Assembly: GCA_050084985.1 (NCBI GenBank)
Contig: JBITNC010000001.1
Location: 161,510,001-161,574,000 of the forward strand
Source: Nageia nagi
Lineage: Eukaryota; Pinophyta
Direction of reading: 5' to 3'
Length of the DNA: 64,000 nt
The stretch's first letter is position 1, and every line of letters starts with the position of its first letter. The position numbers and the translations under genes were made by a program. This document shows positions 37,162 to 47,480 of the stretch, one piece after another. The notes below the pieces were generated by a model. The model saw only the letters and a program-made list of their open reading frames with translations. It had not been told where the DNA came from and did no database searches.

Positions 37162-37594
37162 TGATGAATTAGCAAATTCAAGGTACAATTTATAGGACCT
37201 TAATGAGTAATTGATCTAAGCTTATGAAAGTTATAAGTTTGACCAAAAATGAATGCTATGGACTGTTACATAAATCCACTAAGAATCTACTAAAATTAAC
37301 TAAATGTGAGTTATATTCATATTATGGGCCACTCTCCCTTCATCCTAGATAAGTAATAGACCTTACAATAATGTACAACTAAGAAAAACACATCAAAATA
37401 TCATAAATACTCATAATTATCAAAAAAATAGTAAAATATACTAGGTCTCTATAATCATAGTTGCATTTTAGAAACACATAGGGTGCAAGCATTTTGAAAA
37501 CTTAGAGGGTGGAAACATTTATGAAATATGGGGACATTTTATAAACACAACTGTGTTTTATTTTGGTGGGTATACAAAATTAAGAACTCCAACA
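37162..37594 (-). repeat. copia LTR, left copy (3' LTR)
   Basis: Shares long blocks with 41629-42080, including TACAATTTATAGGACCT and TACAAAATTAA. On the minus strand it begins TGTTGGAGTTC after the polypurine tract. It lacks about 36 bp near its left end that the right copy has. Confidence 0.85.
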
Positions 37595-37605
37595 TACTCC
37601 CCATT
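37595..37605 (-). promoter_or_regulatory. copia polypurine tract
   Basis: Minus-strand AATGGGGAGTA directly upstream of the LTR start TGTTGGAG, the usual copia arrangement. Confidence 0.75.
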
Positions 37606-37869
37606 GAAGGTGAGAGGGATGACCAGGTAGTCTCTCAACATTAAAAACTGACATGTACCAATGCCCTTGGTGAATAAGTCATCCAGATTATTTATAGTAT
37701 TGGTATAATGCAATTCAATAACTCTTTTCCAACCATATCCTAGATGAAGTGGTACTTCATATCAAAAGGCTTGGATCTAGCATGGTGCATAAGGTTCTTT
37801 TCCAACTAAATGGCACTATAGTTATCATAGAATAGGGTGGTTGCACTAAGTTGACTTTCTCCAATCTCC

Positions 37870-38260
37870 TTAAGCACTTTTCACATCCATAAGTCTTGTG
37901 CACTAGTTACGATGATGAAATGAATTAGCTTTGGTAGAGGATAGAGAAATAATTGTTTGTTTCCTAGAAGATGATGTACAAAGATTAAAACCAAGGATGA
38001 AACTATTTCCAAAAGTATACTTTTGAATATTAATGCTATTACCGCATTTACTATCACTATACCCAATAAGTTTCACAACATTGTCCTTGAGGTAATGGAT
38101 GCTAAACTTTGGTGTTCCTTTGACATATCTCAAAATTCTCTTTGCCACCTTTAAATGAATTTTGGAAGGAGAACTCATTTAACTAGGAACAAGTGAGATA
38201 GCATGATAAATATTAGCTTAAGAATTTGTTAGGAACATCAAGCTCCCAACTATGCTTTTG
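37870..38260 (-). pseudogene. Ty1/copia RNase H, broken
   Basis: 38178-37903 reads PSKIHLKVAKRILRYVKGTP, then KLIGYSDSKCGNSI (catalytic Asp in GYSDS) and TSSSRKQTIISLSSTKAN, where the catalytic Glu of STEAEY is Asn or lost. It lies just before the 3' LTR as in all copia elements. Confidence 0.85.
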
Positions 38261-38289
38261 TAAGTGTGCACATCAACTTCAATAGTCCC

Positions 38290-39172
38290 ATCTTATTTAG
38301 TCAAGTGTTCTCCATGTGCAATAGAGGTGATAATAATTGTACAATCATCCATACCAAAATTATGTAATAAATCATTAGCATGCTTGGCTTGAGAAATAAA
38401 AGTTTAATTATCATCTTGATAAACCTCCAAACCAAGAAATAGTGCATAAGACCAAGATCCTTCATCTCAAATTCTTGCATCATGGAGTGTTTGAAAGCAT
38501 TATTTAATCTATAATTAGTACTCATGTAAATAATATCATCAATATGAAGAAAAACTAGAAAAATATTAATAAAATCATGCTTATAGTAGAGATTTGGTTC
38601 ATTTTTCTCTTCAAAAACTTAGGGCTGAGCAACAAACACTTCTTCATCAAGGAACCCTTTCAAGAATGCACTCTTAAAATCCAAGAGGTACACCTTTCAA
38701 CCTTTATGAGTAGTAATGGAGAGAACCATTTTGATGGTTTCTTATCTAGCAATAGGAGGAAAGGTCTCCTCATAGTCAATTCCATATCTATATGTGAATC
38801 CTTTGGCCACAAGCCTAGCCTTATGCCTCGCAATGGTGCCATTAGCGTTAAAATTTGTTTTATAGACCCATTTAGATCCTACACCCTTTTTACCTTTTGG
38901 AAGCTCAACTAGCTTCCATGTATCATTTTTTTCAATGAAGTGTGTATCCTCTTCCATGGTCTTCATCCAAACATCATTAGTATAAGCATTTTCAAAATGA
39001 GAAGGTTCTAAATTAGTAGTAGGTACTAATGGAAAATTAGCCAATTCACCCTTTAGTTCACCATACAACTCATCACTATACAATTGGATATCTTCAAGCC
39101 TTTTAATTAGTTGATCTAGTTCTTTTGCTTGTCCTCTTATTGCCCTTTTTGAAAAATTCTGATATAACATTT
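38290..39172 (-). pseudogene. Ty1/copia reverse transcriptase, broken
   Basis: RVT_2 domain. 39170-38742 is open and carries NDVWMKTMEEDTHFIEKNDT, WKLVELPKGKKGVGSKWVYK and ARHKARLVAKGF, ending DYEETFPPIAR. After breaks, the catalytic loop near 38540-38520 reads HIDDIIYM (Tyr of YVDD changed to His). The 38525-38301 stretch then has the MQEFEMKDLGLMHYFL block. Confidence 0.9.
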
Positions 39173-39399
39173 GAGAAGGAGGATGATTGGCAAGTGTTCT
39201 ATTACCTCTTGCTTTATCATTCTTCTTTGGAAAGTCTCACCATTAGTTGGAATATCTTTGGGTTACACTTATGTGGAATTTTGTGGATTTTTTTATGCTT
39301 TGGAGTGCACATTTTGTTGGCTAGGCTAAATGGTATACTCTACATTAGAAGAGCTTCCATCAAAGGATCCATCATCAACAAATTATTTTAGATGTTTTT

Positions 39400-40560
39400 A
39401 TGCTCTCTCTTAATCAAAATAACATATTTAGAAGAAACAACTTTGTGAGTTTGAGGATTGTACAATCTATATGCTTTGCTTGTTTCACAATATCCAATAA
39501 ATATGCAAGGTTCACTTTTTGGATCTAATTTTTTTTCTATGCTCCTTTGGAACATTCACATAAGCCAAGCAACCAAACACTCTAAAATGATTCACATTTC
39601 TCATACCATGCATCAAAATGTGTTATACAATCCAAACTAGAGGTTTGAAATCTATTCAAAATATACATTAGTATCCTAATAGGTTCATCCTGATAACTAT
39701 TGTTTAAGCCTTTAGTTTGGAGCATTATTATTTCTACGTTAGCCAAGGTTATATTCTTACATTTAGCTACACCATTTTGTTGTGGAGTGTAGGTAGCTAT
39801 GAGTTGCCTTTTCACACCATGATCTTTACAATATTGCAAGAATTCATTACTAAAAAACTTTCCCCCCTCTATATCTTATTAAATATTTCAAATATAGCCA
39901 CTCTACTTTTCAACATTATTCTTAAACTCCTTAAAGTATGCAAAATATCCATCCTTGTGCTTAATAAAGTAAATCTAACATATTCTTGTATAATCATTAA
40001 TAAAGGTAAAGAAATAAATACTTTTACCATAACTTGGTGTTTGCATTGGCCCACATATGTCACTATCTACCATCTCATTGGAGACCAAGCTCTTCAAACT
40101 TGCAAAGTTGAGGTGCCCATATCTTAAATGGTAAATCAAAATCTTATCATCAATATTAAAATTAGAAAAATTGGATATTTTCTCACCAAATTTAAGAGGA
40201 AACAATCTATTCTTTGTCATGGAAACAATGTTGACATGTTTATGCACTTGATTTTTATCAAAAATTATACATTTTCTATCCTCAAAACCAAGCTTGTAGT
40301 TCTTTTCCATCATTTTCCCCACACTCAACAAATTGTGTTTTAATTTTGGAATGAAATATACATCATTTAGCTTCTTGTTACCTTTATTTTTAGACACCTC
40401 CATAGCTCCCATACATTTAGCTTGAATGGCTTTATCATATTTAGGTGTGATTTGGGACTTATAGGAGTCATTCATAACATAAAACAAATCTCCCTTGTTG
40501 GTCATATGGTTGGAGCACTTTATGTCAAGAATCCATGTATCATATTGATTTTGAACTGAT
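39400..40560 (-). pseudogene. Ty1/copia protease, pre-integrase and integrase, broken
   Basis: The protease site reads LDIKCSNHMT where DSGCSNHMT is usual: the Asp remains, Ser-Gly is lost. The open stretch 40505-39975 carries KLNDVYFIPKLKHNLLSVGK, the pre-integrase YHLRYGHLNFASLKSLV with its zinc-binding His, and the start of integrase at SDICGPMQTPSYGKSIYFFT (first catalytic Asp SDICGP). The 39839-39582 stretch has ATYTPQQNGVAKCKN. The catalytic Glu of GVAER is Lys here, the same change as in the copia copy at 21470. Confidence 0.85.
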
Positions 40561-40599
40561 GGGCATAAGATATGAACAAGGTGGAGGATGTATCCTTCT

Positions 40600-41600
40600 T
40601 ACCATAGTTGGCACATTGGTCCCCTTCTTGAGAAGCTTTCAATCTACATTCTCTCTCAAAGTGTCCATACTTGTTACACTAGTAACATTGCTTGTCTCTT
40701 TTTTCACCTCTTGGAGAATCCTGTCTACCTCTTCATTGGAATCCTCCTCTATCTTAGAAGCCACCTCTCCTTCCTCTTACTTTATAGTATCTATATCTTC
40801 TTCTACCTTGATCTCCCCCTTGAACACTAGTACTAGTGTCACTTCTCTAGAAGTGAAGGCCTTCTCTTCCACACTCCTAACATGGGAAGCTAGAATAAGC
40901 CTTTCCTCATGTGATATCAAGGAACCAATGAGATTATCAAGAGTGAGAGTGCTCATAAATTTGGTCTCTTCAAACATGATAGTGATTTGGCTCTATTTGG
41001 GAAGAAGTGTTCTCAACACTTTCTTAACTACAATATAATTTGTGATCTCCTCTCTAAGTGTCTTCATCATTTAGATACAAGTATTCACTCTCACATAATA
41101 CTCTTAAACTTTCTCATCCTCTTTCTACTTTAAATTTTCAAACTTTATTTTCAAAGTTTGAAGCCTCACTTTCTTCACTTGGTCATTGCCTTGGAACCCA
41201 TCTTTCAAGACCTTCCATGCATCCTTTATTGTATTGCAACTAGAAATCCTTGGTAAGAGCCTCTTTTTTGATGTTGATTGGAGATGGTAGATAGCAAAAG
41301 AATTCTTCTTTTGATCCTCTCTTTTAGTAGGTCTATCAACTTGAGGAAATGTACCTAATCTAGTTTTGTATATCCATCCTTAATGCCATCCCATATTCCC
41401 TTACCTATGATAAAATGCTTCATCTTCAATTCCCAATATTCATAATCCTCATCATTGAACTTTGGTATGGGAAGATAATTCACTCCAAAAGGCATCTCAC
41501 TCAGTTCAATAATAGTTGTAAAAACTATAGGCCTATTTGGATGACTTTTTGCAAAACATGATAAATTGTTGCAAAGTACCCACAACCTCTTCAAACCCAA
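40600..41600 (-). pseudogene. Ty1/copia gag with intact-looking zinc knuckle, broken
   Basis: The open start (41600-41355) contains FNDEDYEYWELKMKHFIIGK and GIWDGIKDGY, the N-terminal gag motif in which a Tyr-x-x-Trp pair precedes Lys-Met-Lys. The 40977-40777 segment carries TLTLDNLIGSLISHEERL, the mid-gag helix. At about 40690-40640 the zinc knuckle reads CY-stop-CNKYGHFEREC, with all four CCHC ligands kept and only a stop at a non-ligand position. Other stops and shifts make it non-coding. Confidence 0.85.
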
Positions 41601-41613
41601 CTAAGATCAAGTA

Positions 41614-41627
41614 GCTTTGATGCCAAT
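41614..41627 (-). promoter_or_regulatory. copia primer-binding site
   Basis: Minus-strand ATTGGCATCAAAGC, the initiator-Met-type site TTGGTATCAGAGC with two transitions, immediately inside the 5' LTR. Confidence 0.75.
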
Positions 41628-41628
41628 A

Positions 41629-42080
41629 TGAAATAATATATAATAATTGAACATACTATAACATATATCAATTATAAAATTCAAGATACAATTTATAGGA
41701 CCTCAATGCATAATATATCTAAGCTCATGGAGGTTACAAGTTTGAGCAAAGATGAATGTTATATATTGTTATACAAATCGACTAAGAATATACTAAAATT
41801 ATCTAAATGAGAGTTACATTATTCTTCTAGAACACTCTCCCATCATCCTAGACAAGAAAGGACCTTACAACAATGTGCAACTAAGAAAAACATATAATAA
41901 TATCATAAATACTTATATCTATCAAAATGTAGTAGGTCTCCAGAAATGCAATCATATTTTAAAAACATAATGGATGCAGGCATTTTGGAAACTCATAGGG
42001 TGATGGGGTTTAGGAAATGTGGGGCTATTTAAGAAATGTAGCTACATTTTACTCTAAAGGGTCTACAAAATTAAATATTT
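41629..42080 (-). repeat. copia LTR, right copy (5' LTR)
   Basis: Starts TGAAATAATATATAATAATT on the plus strand, next to the primer-binding site. The right end is uncertain: the terminal TGTTGGAG of the other copy is not preserved here. Confidence 0.75.
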
Positions 42081-42126
42081 TGTTTGCTTTCATTTATGAA
42101 GACTTGCATTTTGGTATTATGATGAT

Positions 42127-42290
42127 GTGAGAAGGTTTTTTGTGTGTTAAGGTATTATATTTTTCACACTTGCATGATTTTACACCATAATTTTGTTATT
42201 GTAGTGGTGTGGTAGGGTTTTGTGTGTGTTAAGGTCTTATTTTTCTTATACTTGCATGATTTTATCTATAATATTATGGAAAGGGTAGGG
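42127..42290. repeat. 82-bp tandem duplication
   Basis: Two copies sharing GTGTGTTAAGGT (42142, 42224) and CTTGCATGATTTTA (42169, 42251), with an 82-bp period. Confidence 0.8.
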
Positions 42291-42336
42291 GAATTTCATT
42301 AATGCATGCTCATGTTAGTCTCTAACAATATATTGG

Positions 42337-42369
42337 ATTATGAGTTTGGGGCAAGCCCAAACTCATAAT
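42337..42369. repeat. Perfect short palindrome (14-bp arms, 5-nt loop)
   Basis: ATTATGAGTTTGGG, loop GCAAG, CCCAAACTCATAAT. It lies just before the larger foldback. Confidence 0.95.
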
Positions 42370-42371
42370 TT

Positions 42372-42564
42372 TTAGAATATATAATGTATTATTATGTAAG
42401 CTAGTCTTTACATGGGATCTAAGTTTTAATAATCCTTTTATCTAATTTCCAATTTTATCACTTTTAGGTATTTAGTGATAAAATAGGGAATTACATAAAA
42501 AGATTATTAATACTTAGATACCATATAAAAACTAGCTTAAAAAATAATAAACTATATATTCTAA
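42372..42564. repeat. 193-bp foldback (89-bp arms, ~86% paired)
   Basis: The left arm 42372-42460 and right arm 42476-42564 are reverse complements at 77 of 89 positions, around a 15-nt loop. The arms begin TTAGAATATATA. It would form a long hairpin as RNA. It could be a MITE or the palindromic start of a copia LTR: the arm ends three bases inside the LTR-like TGTTAGAAT terminus. Confidence 0.9.
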
Positions 42565-42571
42565 CACTCCT

Positions 42572-42576
42572 CCTTA
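42572..42576. other. Left target-site duplication CCTTA
   Basis: Identical to the five bases at 60682-60686 directly outside the other LTR. Confidence 0.9.
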
Positions 42577-43582
42577 TGTAAGCTTCCAAAAAATGGGGTG
42601 CAAGAAGCTTTGGAGACCCCACACTTGGGGCCCCTCCCCTCTTGGGAATATCCAAATTGAAATATCTAAAATATTGCTTGAAACATGATTAGATAATAAT
42701 AAAATGAAATGGGAATAAATTTTAATTTTTTTTTTCCTTTTTAGTGCAATACCCAAGACTCCAAATAACCTATAAAACAAGAGATAAGAGAAGGTTTCTA
42801 AGTTCCAAGTCCTTAAGACCCTAAAACCATCTAAATATAGCTAGATAGCTTGTAAGCCTCCAAACCTTGAATCCATAAGGCATTAGAAGATAATACAATG
42901 CCTAAAATTCAAGCTAACATAAAACTAAAAATGGAATAACTAAAAACAACGACTAAAATATTCTATTCTATCCTAAGTCTACTAGAGATTAGCCTGGAAA
43001 ATGCTAATATGCAACTACACACCAATATAGTAATAATAAACCAAAAGGATATGTGATGTGAACTCTTGAATGTCCTATAAAACATGTAAAAATAGTCAAA
43101 ATAGATATTAGTACCACAAAAACCAAAGCCACATGAGTTACCCAATGTTTCTTGCAAGATTAAGAAAAAAATACTCTTTTTGTTACCTTTGAAAGTGATG
43201 GGTGAAGCTCCAAATGGATGGTATGATGACCAAAGCTCAAGTACATAATCTAGAGTCCCTAGGAAAATAGGAAGTCATGAGGTATCCATTGTGTAAATTG
43301 AAAGCTTAGTTTTAAAAGCTAATTTTGAATTGAATTTTATATAGGACTAGTCAATGGGCTAGTTAGGGTTTTAACCTAACTAGTCAACTAGTTTCCTAAT
43401 TAATAGGTTGATTAGGTTTCAAGATGATAAGGTGGTAATAAAAGGCTAAGTTACCAAACTTGACCACATGAACAAGGTTGGGATAGGGTGGAGGGATGAT
43501 AATATCATGATGAGCTATAGGATGGACTAAATCATTACAATTTACCTAAGGTAGAAGAATGAATGATTTTTAGGTGTCTACA
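42577..43582 (-). repeat. Tat-like LTR, left copy (3' LTR)
   Basis: 1006 bp, from TGTAAGCTTCC to GGTGTCTACA on the plus strand, collinear with 59671-60681. Shared blocks include CACTTGGGG(C/T)CCCTCCCCTC and CCCAAGACTCCAAATAACCT. Confidence 0.92.
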
Positions 43583-43595
43583 GATACCCCTTTTT
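43583..43595 (-). promoter_or_regulatory. Polypurine tract of Tat-like element
   Basis: Minus-strand AAAAAGGGGTATC directly upstream of the LTR start TGTAGACA. Confidence 0.85.
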
Positions 43596-45450
43596 GTGCT
43601 AGTTTTTTGTGATATGAGAAATAAGATTTTGCAAGATGCAAAATATGGTATAAAAAATAGGTGAAGTGTGTGCGATGTGCTAATTATAATATGATATAAA
43701 TTATCATGTTGAGATTACATATGGATATAACACCTCATGGTACCAACATTATCAAGTAATAACTAGTATGCATCTCGATGCGATGAACTATCCTACAAGC
43801 GATAAAGATGTACTTATGGCTATAACACCTTGTAGTGCGAATAGTATCATGTTGTAACTAGTTCATACTTAAAATGATAATATGTGATAGAGCTAAAAGG
43901 TAAGTGATCATAAAATAAAATTGAAAATTGAAATTGTATGAACTAACAAAAAAAGCAAATGATCTTTGCTTTACCCGAGAAGTCAAAGGGTGAAGTGATT
44001 CTACTTTGCCCTAGAAATTGAAGTGTGAAGTGATTCTACTTTACCCCAACAATTGAAGGGTAAGATGAAAAGGAAAAATGATTTCTACTTTATCATAATA
44101 GTTAAAGGAAAACATGATATGCTTTATAAGATCATCCTGAACATTTAACCCAAGTCTAGTTTTGATGCATGAAAAGTCATATAAGACTGAGTTGAAAACA
44201 AGGATTGTAGGCTTATAGACCTACCAGGTGTTTAATTGTAGCATACAGGCATGTGACACTAGAACAAGATACCATTGTGAGTGGTAAATAATGTAGGTGA
44301 TAAAGTGTAATATGGACATTCTCATTTTATAAAAAATAGATTACACTTATAGGGTTGTGTAATAAGATAATATGATTGGGATCATAAAAAAGATAAGTAT
44401 ATATCCCTCAAGCAAGAATATGGGAGTAGGTATTAGGATAGGGTTTGAGCATCTTATTGATCAAAAAGTGAGAATGTAAATGAGGAAAAAGGATGAAATA
44501 AAACTAGTTGGTCTACTATAGAATATCTAGAACTAACTAATGGGACAACTAAATAATTGGTGGGATGGATAGGATGCAAAGGTAATAAAATGAAAAAGCT
44601 AATTCACTTTTGTCATTTTGTACACCTTCCCCCTTAATAATAGAGCTTTGATCATGAGATACCATTTGATTCTAGAGCACACTATAGTGATCAACAAATG
44701 ACAAAGAGAGATGATGATAGTAGCTAGCAGATGATAAGACCCACCACGTAGCCCACTAGGAGGAGGCAACATCTTGCACAAGTACATAAGTATTGAAAAA
44801 GTTGACTATTTTTAATTTTAAGATTGTAGGATTTTAGATCATAGTGACATTAATCGACAAAATGAACTTTATTTTTTATTTTGATAGTTAAAATGGGAAC
44901 AAAATGAGAAAAACATAAGGATAACACAAAATCTAGGGCATCAAGTTTTGACCAAAAATAGTAGATGAAACTTAGCAAACTAGGAGCTAAAATGATCATA
45001 AGGATATGTAGAATAGTTTCATGAATGCAAAGTTTTAGTTTAGGGCCTAAAAGTCTAGGATTTTATATATTTTTGGGGTCAAGTATAAGGTATTAGATTT
45101 GCTAGCCAGTGGGCTGTAGACTAGTCCCAATTTAGGGGTTGGCTAGGAGCCCATCACTTAGGACTTAGCTGACCATAGAAAGGTTGACCGATTGACTATC
45201 CAATTGGTCCATTAGCCAATCTACAAGATGTTAGCTAATTCAAAATAACTAACCTATTGAAAATTGATTAGGAATGGACATAAAAGATAGGATGCAAGAA
45301 ACACAAAAAAAAACATAAACAAATCACAAAAACTTACATGATTGGTAAAGTAGGATTGATAAGACTAGGAAAACATAGATGAGATGACTAACTTAAAATC
45401 AAGAGGACTAACTTAGCAAAAATATGGATAGATTAAGAATGAAAAAATTA
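43596..45450. other. 3' non-coding region of Tat-like element
   Basis: Apart from the minisatellite, no coding or structural feature was recognised between the polypurine tract and the antisense ORF. Confidence 0.5.
43960..44125. repeat. 35-bp minisatellite, about four units
   Basis: Units start at 43960, 43996, 44031 and 44089, built on TGATTCTACTTTACCC...ATTGAAGGGTGAAG. The third unit carries an extra 22 or so bases. It lies in the untranslated 3' region of the Tat-like element. Confidence 0.8.
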
Positions 45451-47480
45451 TTAACATAGGACTTGTTTGAATGGGTGTTAGGTTAAGACTTGGAACAAGT
45501 TCAAGCCTATCCTAAAGTATGTGCATAGGGAAAGCGATGATGAAGAATGGATATGGTTGGAGGTGGTGGGTTTGTCTAGAGTTGCATGATTGAGGATAGT
45601 CACATTTGATTAGGCACACATCTATACCTTAGTGGATTGTTGGGAAGCCTAACACAACACCTTACATTTCCCCATCAGGGAGATGATGATCACACTGGAG
45701 GATATCTATCCCATCTTTTGAATGCATATCAAGGGGAGGATGTTAATAGTAATAACATCCAAGATCCATACCATGTAGTTAAATTTTGGATACAGCTAGA
45801 AAACTATCAACATGGGCCATGAAGTGGTATACTATGCTATAACATATGAGGGGGGGCTACTAACTACATAGGAGATGATGGTGATGACCATCATCAATAG
45901 CTTCTTACTACTAGATACTAGTGGATACAAGATCCCTTGGAATCTAATAGACATAGTGAATGATATTATGGAAAAGGGGACCATATATACATGGGCCCTA
46001 ACCATCCTCTAGTTGATATACAGATAGTTGGCCAACCTCTAGAGAGGTAGGGTTAGGATCATAGGTTATCTATTAATTTAGATATGGGCATGGGAGCACA
46101 TGTGAGTGGCACATCCCCATATCCTACCATATGATGTACAAAACATAATAGAGGTTGATCTAGAGGAACTCATGGTAGCTTGAGAGATACCATACACTAG
46201 TCAATGGGCAAGAAAGAATAAGTTTCCCAAGAGGAGACCAAATGAGGGAATGTATACCTTGAACTAGAGTATGTGGGTTAGCCTATACACTAAGGATTTG
46301 ATATTTTGGCCATGGAGGGGAGGCCTATTATGGGAAAAGGATGTAGAGCAACCAACATGTGTACATAAATCTTATGAATTACATGGGAAGAGGATAAGGG
46401 GTATGGAGGTATTCAAATATGAGAGGGTGACCCTCCACCACAAGGTTAGATAGGATTTCTCACTGGAGCTCATCCTCTATAGGCACATTGAGGCATAAGG
46501 AGACTTATTACAATGACATTACATAGAACCTAATGTAACTCTAGATGTAGTGATGGTGATACCTAATGTTGATGATGAGGGTACAACAATAGAGTATGAT
46601 ACATGGTGGGCTTCATAGTACGAGTGAGTAGTCATAAGTGGGGTGTTATAAGAATCACCTCTTATAGTAGTAGGAGGATAGGGGTAAGGAGGAGTGGTGA
46701 TAGTAATGATAGCACTAGTAGTAGTGCCAAGTGTACCTATGGAACTAGGAGCAAAAGGATGTTGATAATAGAGGCTATAGAAGGAGAGGATGACCCCTTT
46801 GACTAGGAAGTATTTGATGTAATCTTGGGCACCTTTATAGGTGAGCAGGAGGCTCACAAGGTGAAGATTGTAGTAGAGCATGATTAGGAATTGGGTGAAA
46901 GGGAAAAAATCCTATATCATAGAGATGCAATGATTGTAAAGAGGGATGTTGTAGTAGTAAGCAAGATGAACTACAAGCATAGATGGATGGGTTAAGGGTG
47001 TAGCTAGATGTAGTTGTAGCTAAGGGGCATTGCTATAACATTTTTTGGTAGCTACCATGAGGATACATGTCCCACATTTAGTGGTGGATACCAAGATAGA
47101 TAAGGCTACTTCATAGGGAAAAGTTGATGTTGCTATGTAGATAAAGGGGGTGATGATCACATAGCATGTCTATTGGATGGAACTAGATGAGTGGTAGTGA
47201 GAGGCAACGAGGGAACTCATCTTGCAAGGAGAGTTGTTGACTATAGGTATCATAATGATTGAGCTAATATATGGTGGTAAATTTCAATCATGGACCAAGA
47301 TTCATACCCATATGACTACTATAGAGAAGAGTATGAGGAGGCTGAGCAATAATCTCTTAACTAGTGTAGGTTTGATAAGCATAGTTCTCAAGTTGTCTTA
47401 GGCACTAGGAGGACTATCAAAGATCATAGGTATAGAGGGGTTAGGTGAGATGCCTACTCCCCCCAAGCAAGGTCATAGTA
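45450..47480 (+). pseudogene. Antisense ORF with plant mobile domain (PMD), broken
   Basis: This lies on the strand opposite to gag-pol. A nearly continuous plus-strand frame with about a dozen stops starts near 45490 with WNKFKPILKYVHRESDDEEW, then IWLEVVGLSRVA. Next is the PMD signature: LVDCWEA followed by NTLHFPIREMMITLEDIYPI (45650-45720), where a Thr-Leu/Phe-His-x-Pro block and ITLED are diagnostic. Further on are LLDTSGYKIP, WNLIDIVNDIMEKGTIYTWA and IWAWEHM (to about 46095), then WPWRGGLLWEKD. The part after about 46850 is hydrophilic and poorly preserved. PMD proteins occur as host MAIN/MAIL-type genes and inside transposable elements. Antisense extra ORFs are known in Tat-lineage elements. 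Role in the element is unknown. Confidence 0.75.

Larger units (their letters stand above)
37162..42080 (-). mobile_element. Ty1/copia retrotransposon, nearly full length
   Basis: LTR-like direct repeats (37162-37594 and 41629-about 42080) flank a minus-strand interior of about 4 kb. The interior holds a gag with zinc knuckle, protease, GAG-pre-integrase, integrase, RT and RNase H in Ty1 order. The primer-binding site (GCTTTGATGCCAAT on the plus strand) and the polypurine tract ATGGGGAGTA are both in place. Frames are interrupted by stops and shifts, so it is inactive. The right LTR's outer end is blurred at about 42080 and no target duplication could be confirmed. Confidence 0.9.
42081..42576 (-). 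repeat. Probable 3' LTR (partial) of another copia element
   Basis: On the minus strand the sequence left of 42567 starts TGTTAGAATATATAG directly after the purine-rich AAGGAGGAG, the copia LTR/polypurine arrangement seen again at 61308 (TGTTGGAATG after AAAGGGGAG). It contains a large foldback and a short palindrome (listed separately) and an 82-bp tandem duplication at 42127-42290. The interior side is interrupted by the 18-kb element and seems to resume at 60687. Confidence 0.5.

Noticed and set aside
38577-40343. Plus-strand ORFs up to 136 aa across the copia element
   Set aside because: They are shadows of the minus-strand copia coding region.
40535-41038. 167-aa plus-strand ORF, the longest but one in the window
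   Set aside because: It runs opposite to the copia gag, including the zinc-knuckle region, and is Ser/Leu/Thr-rich as expected for an antisense shadow.
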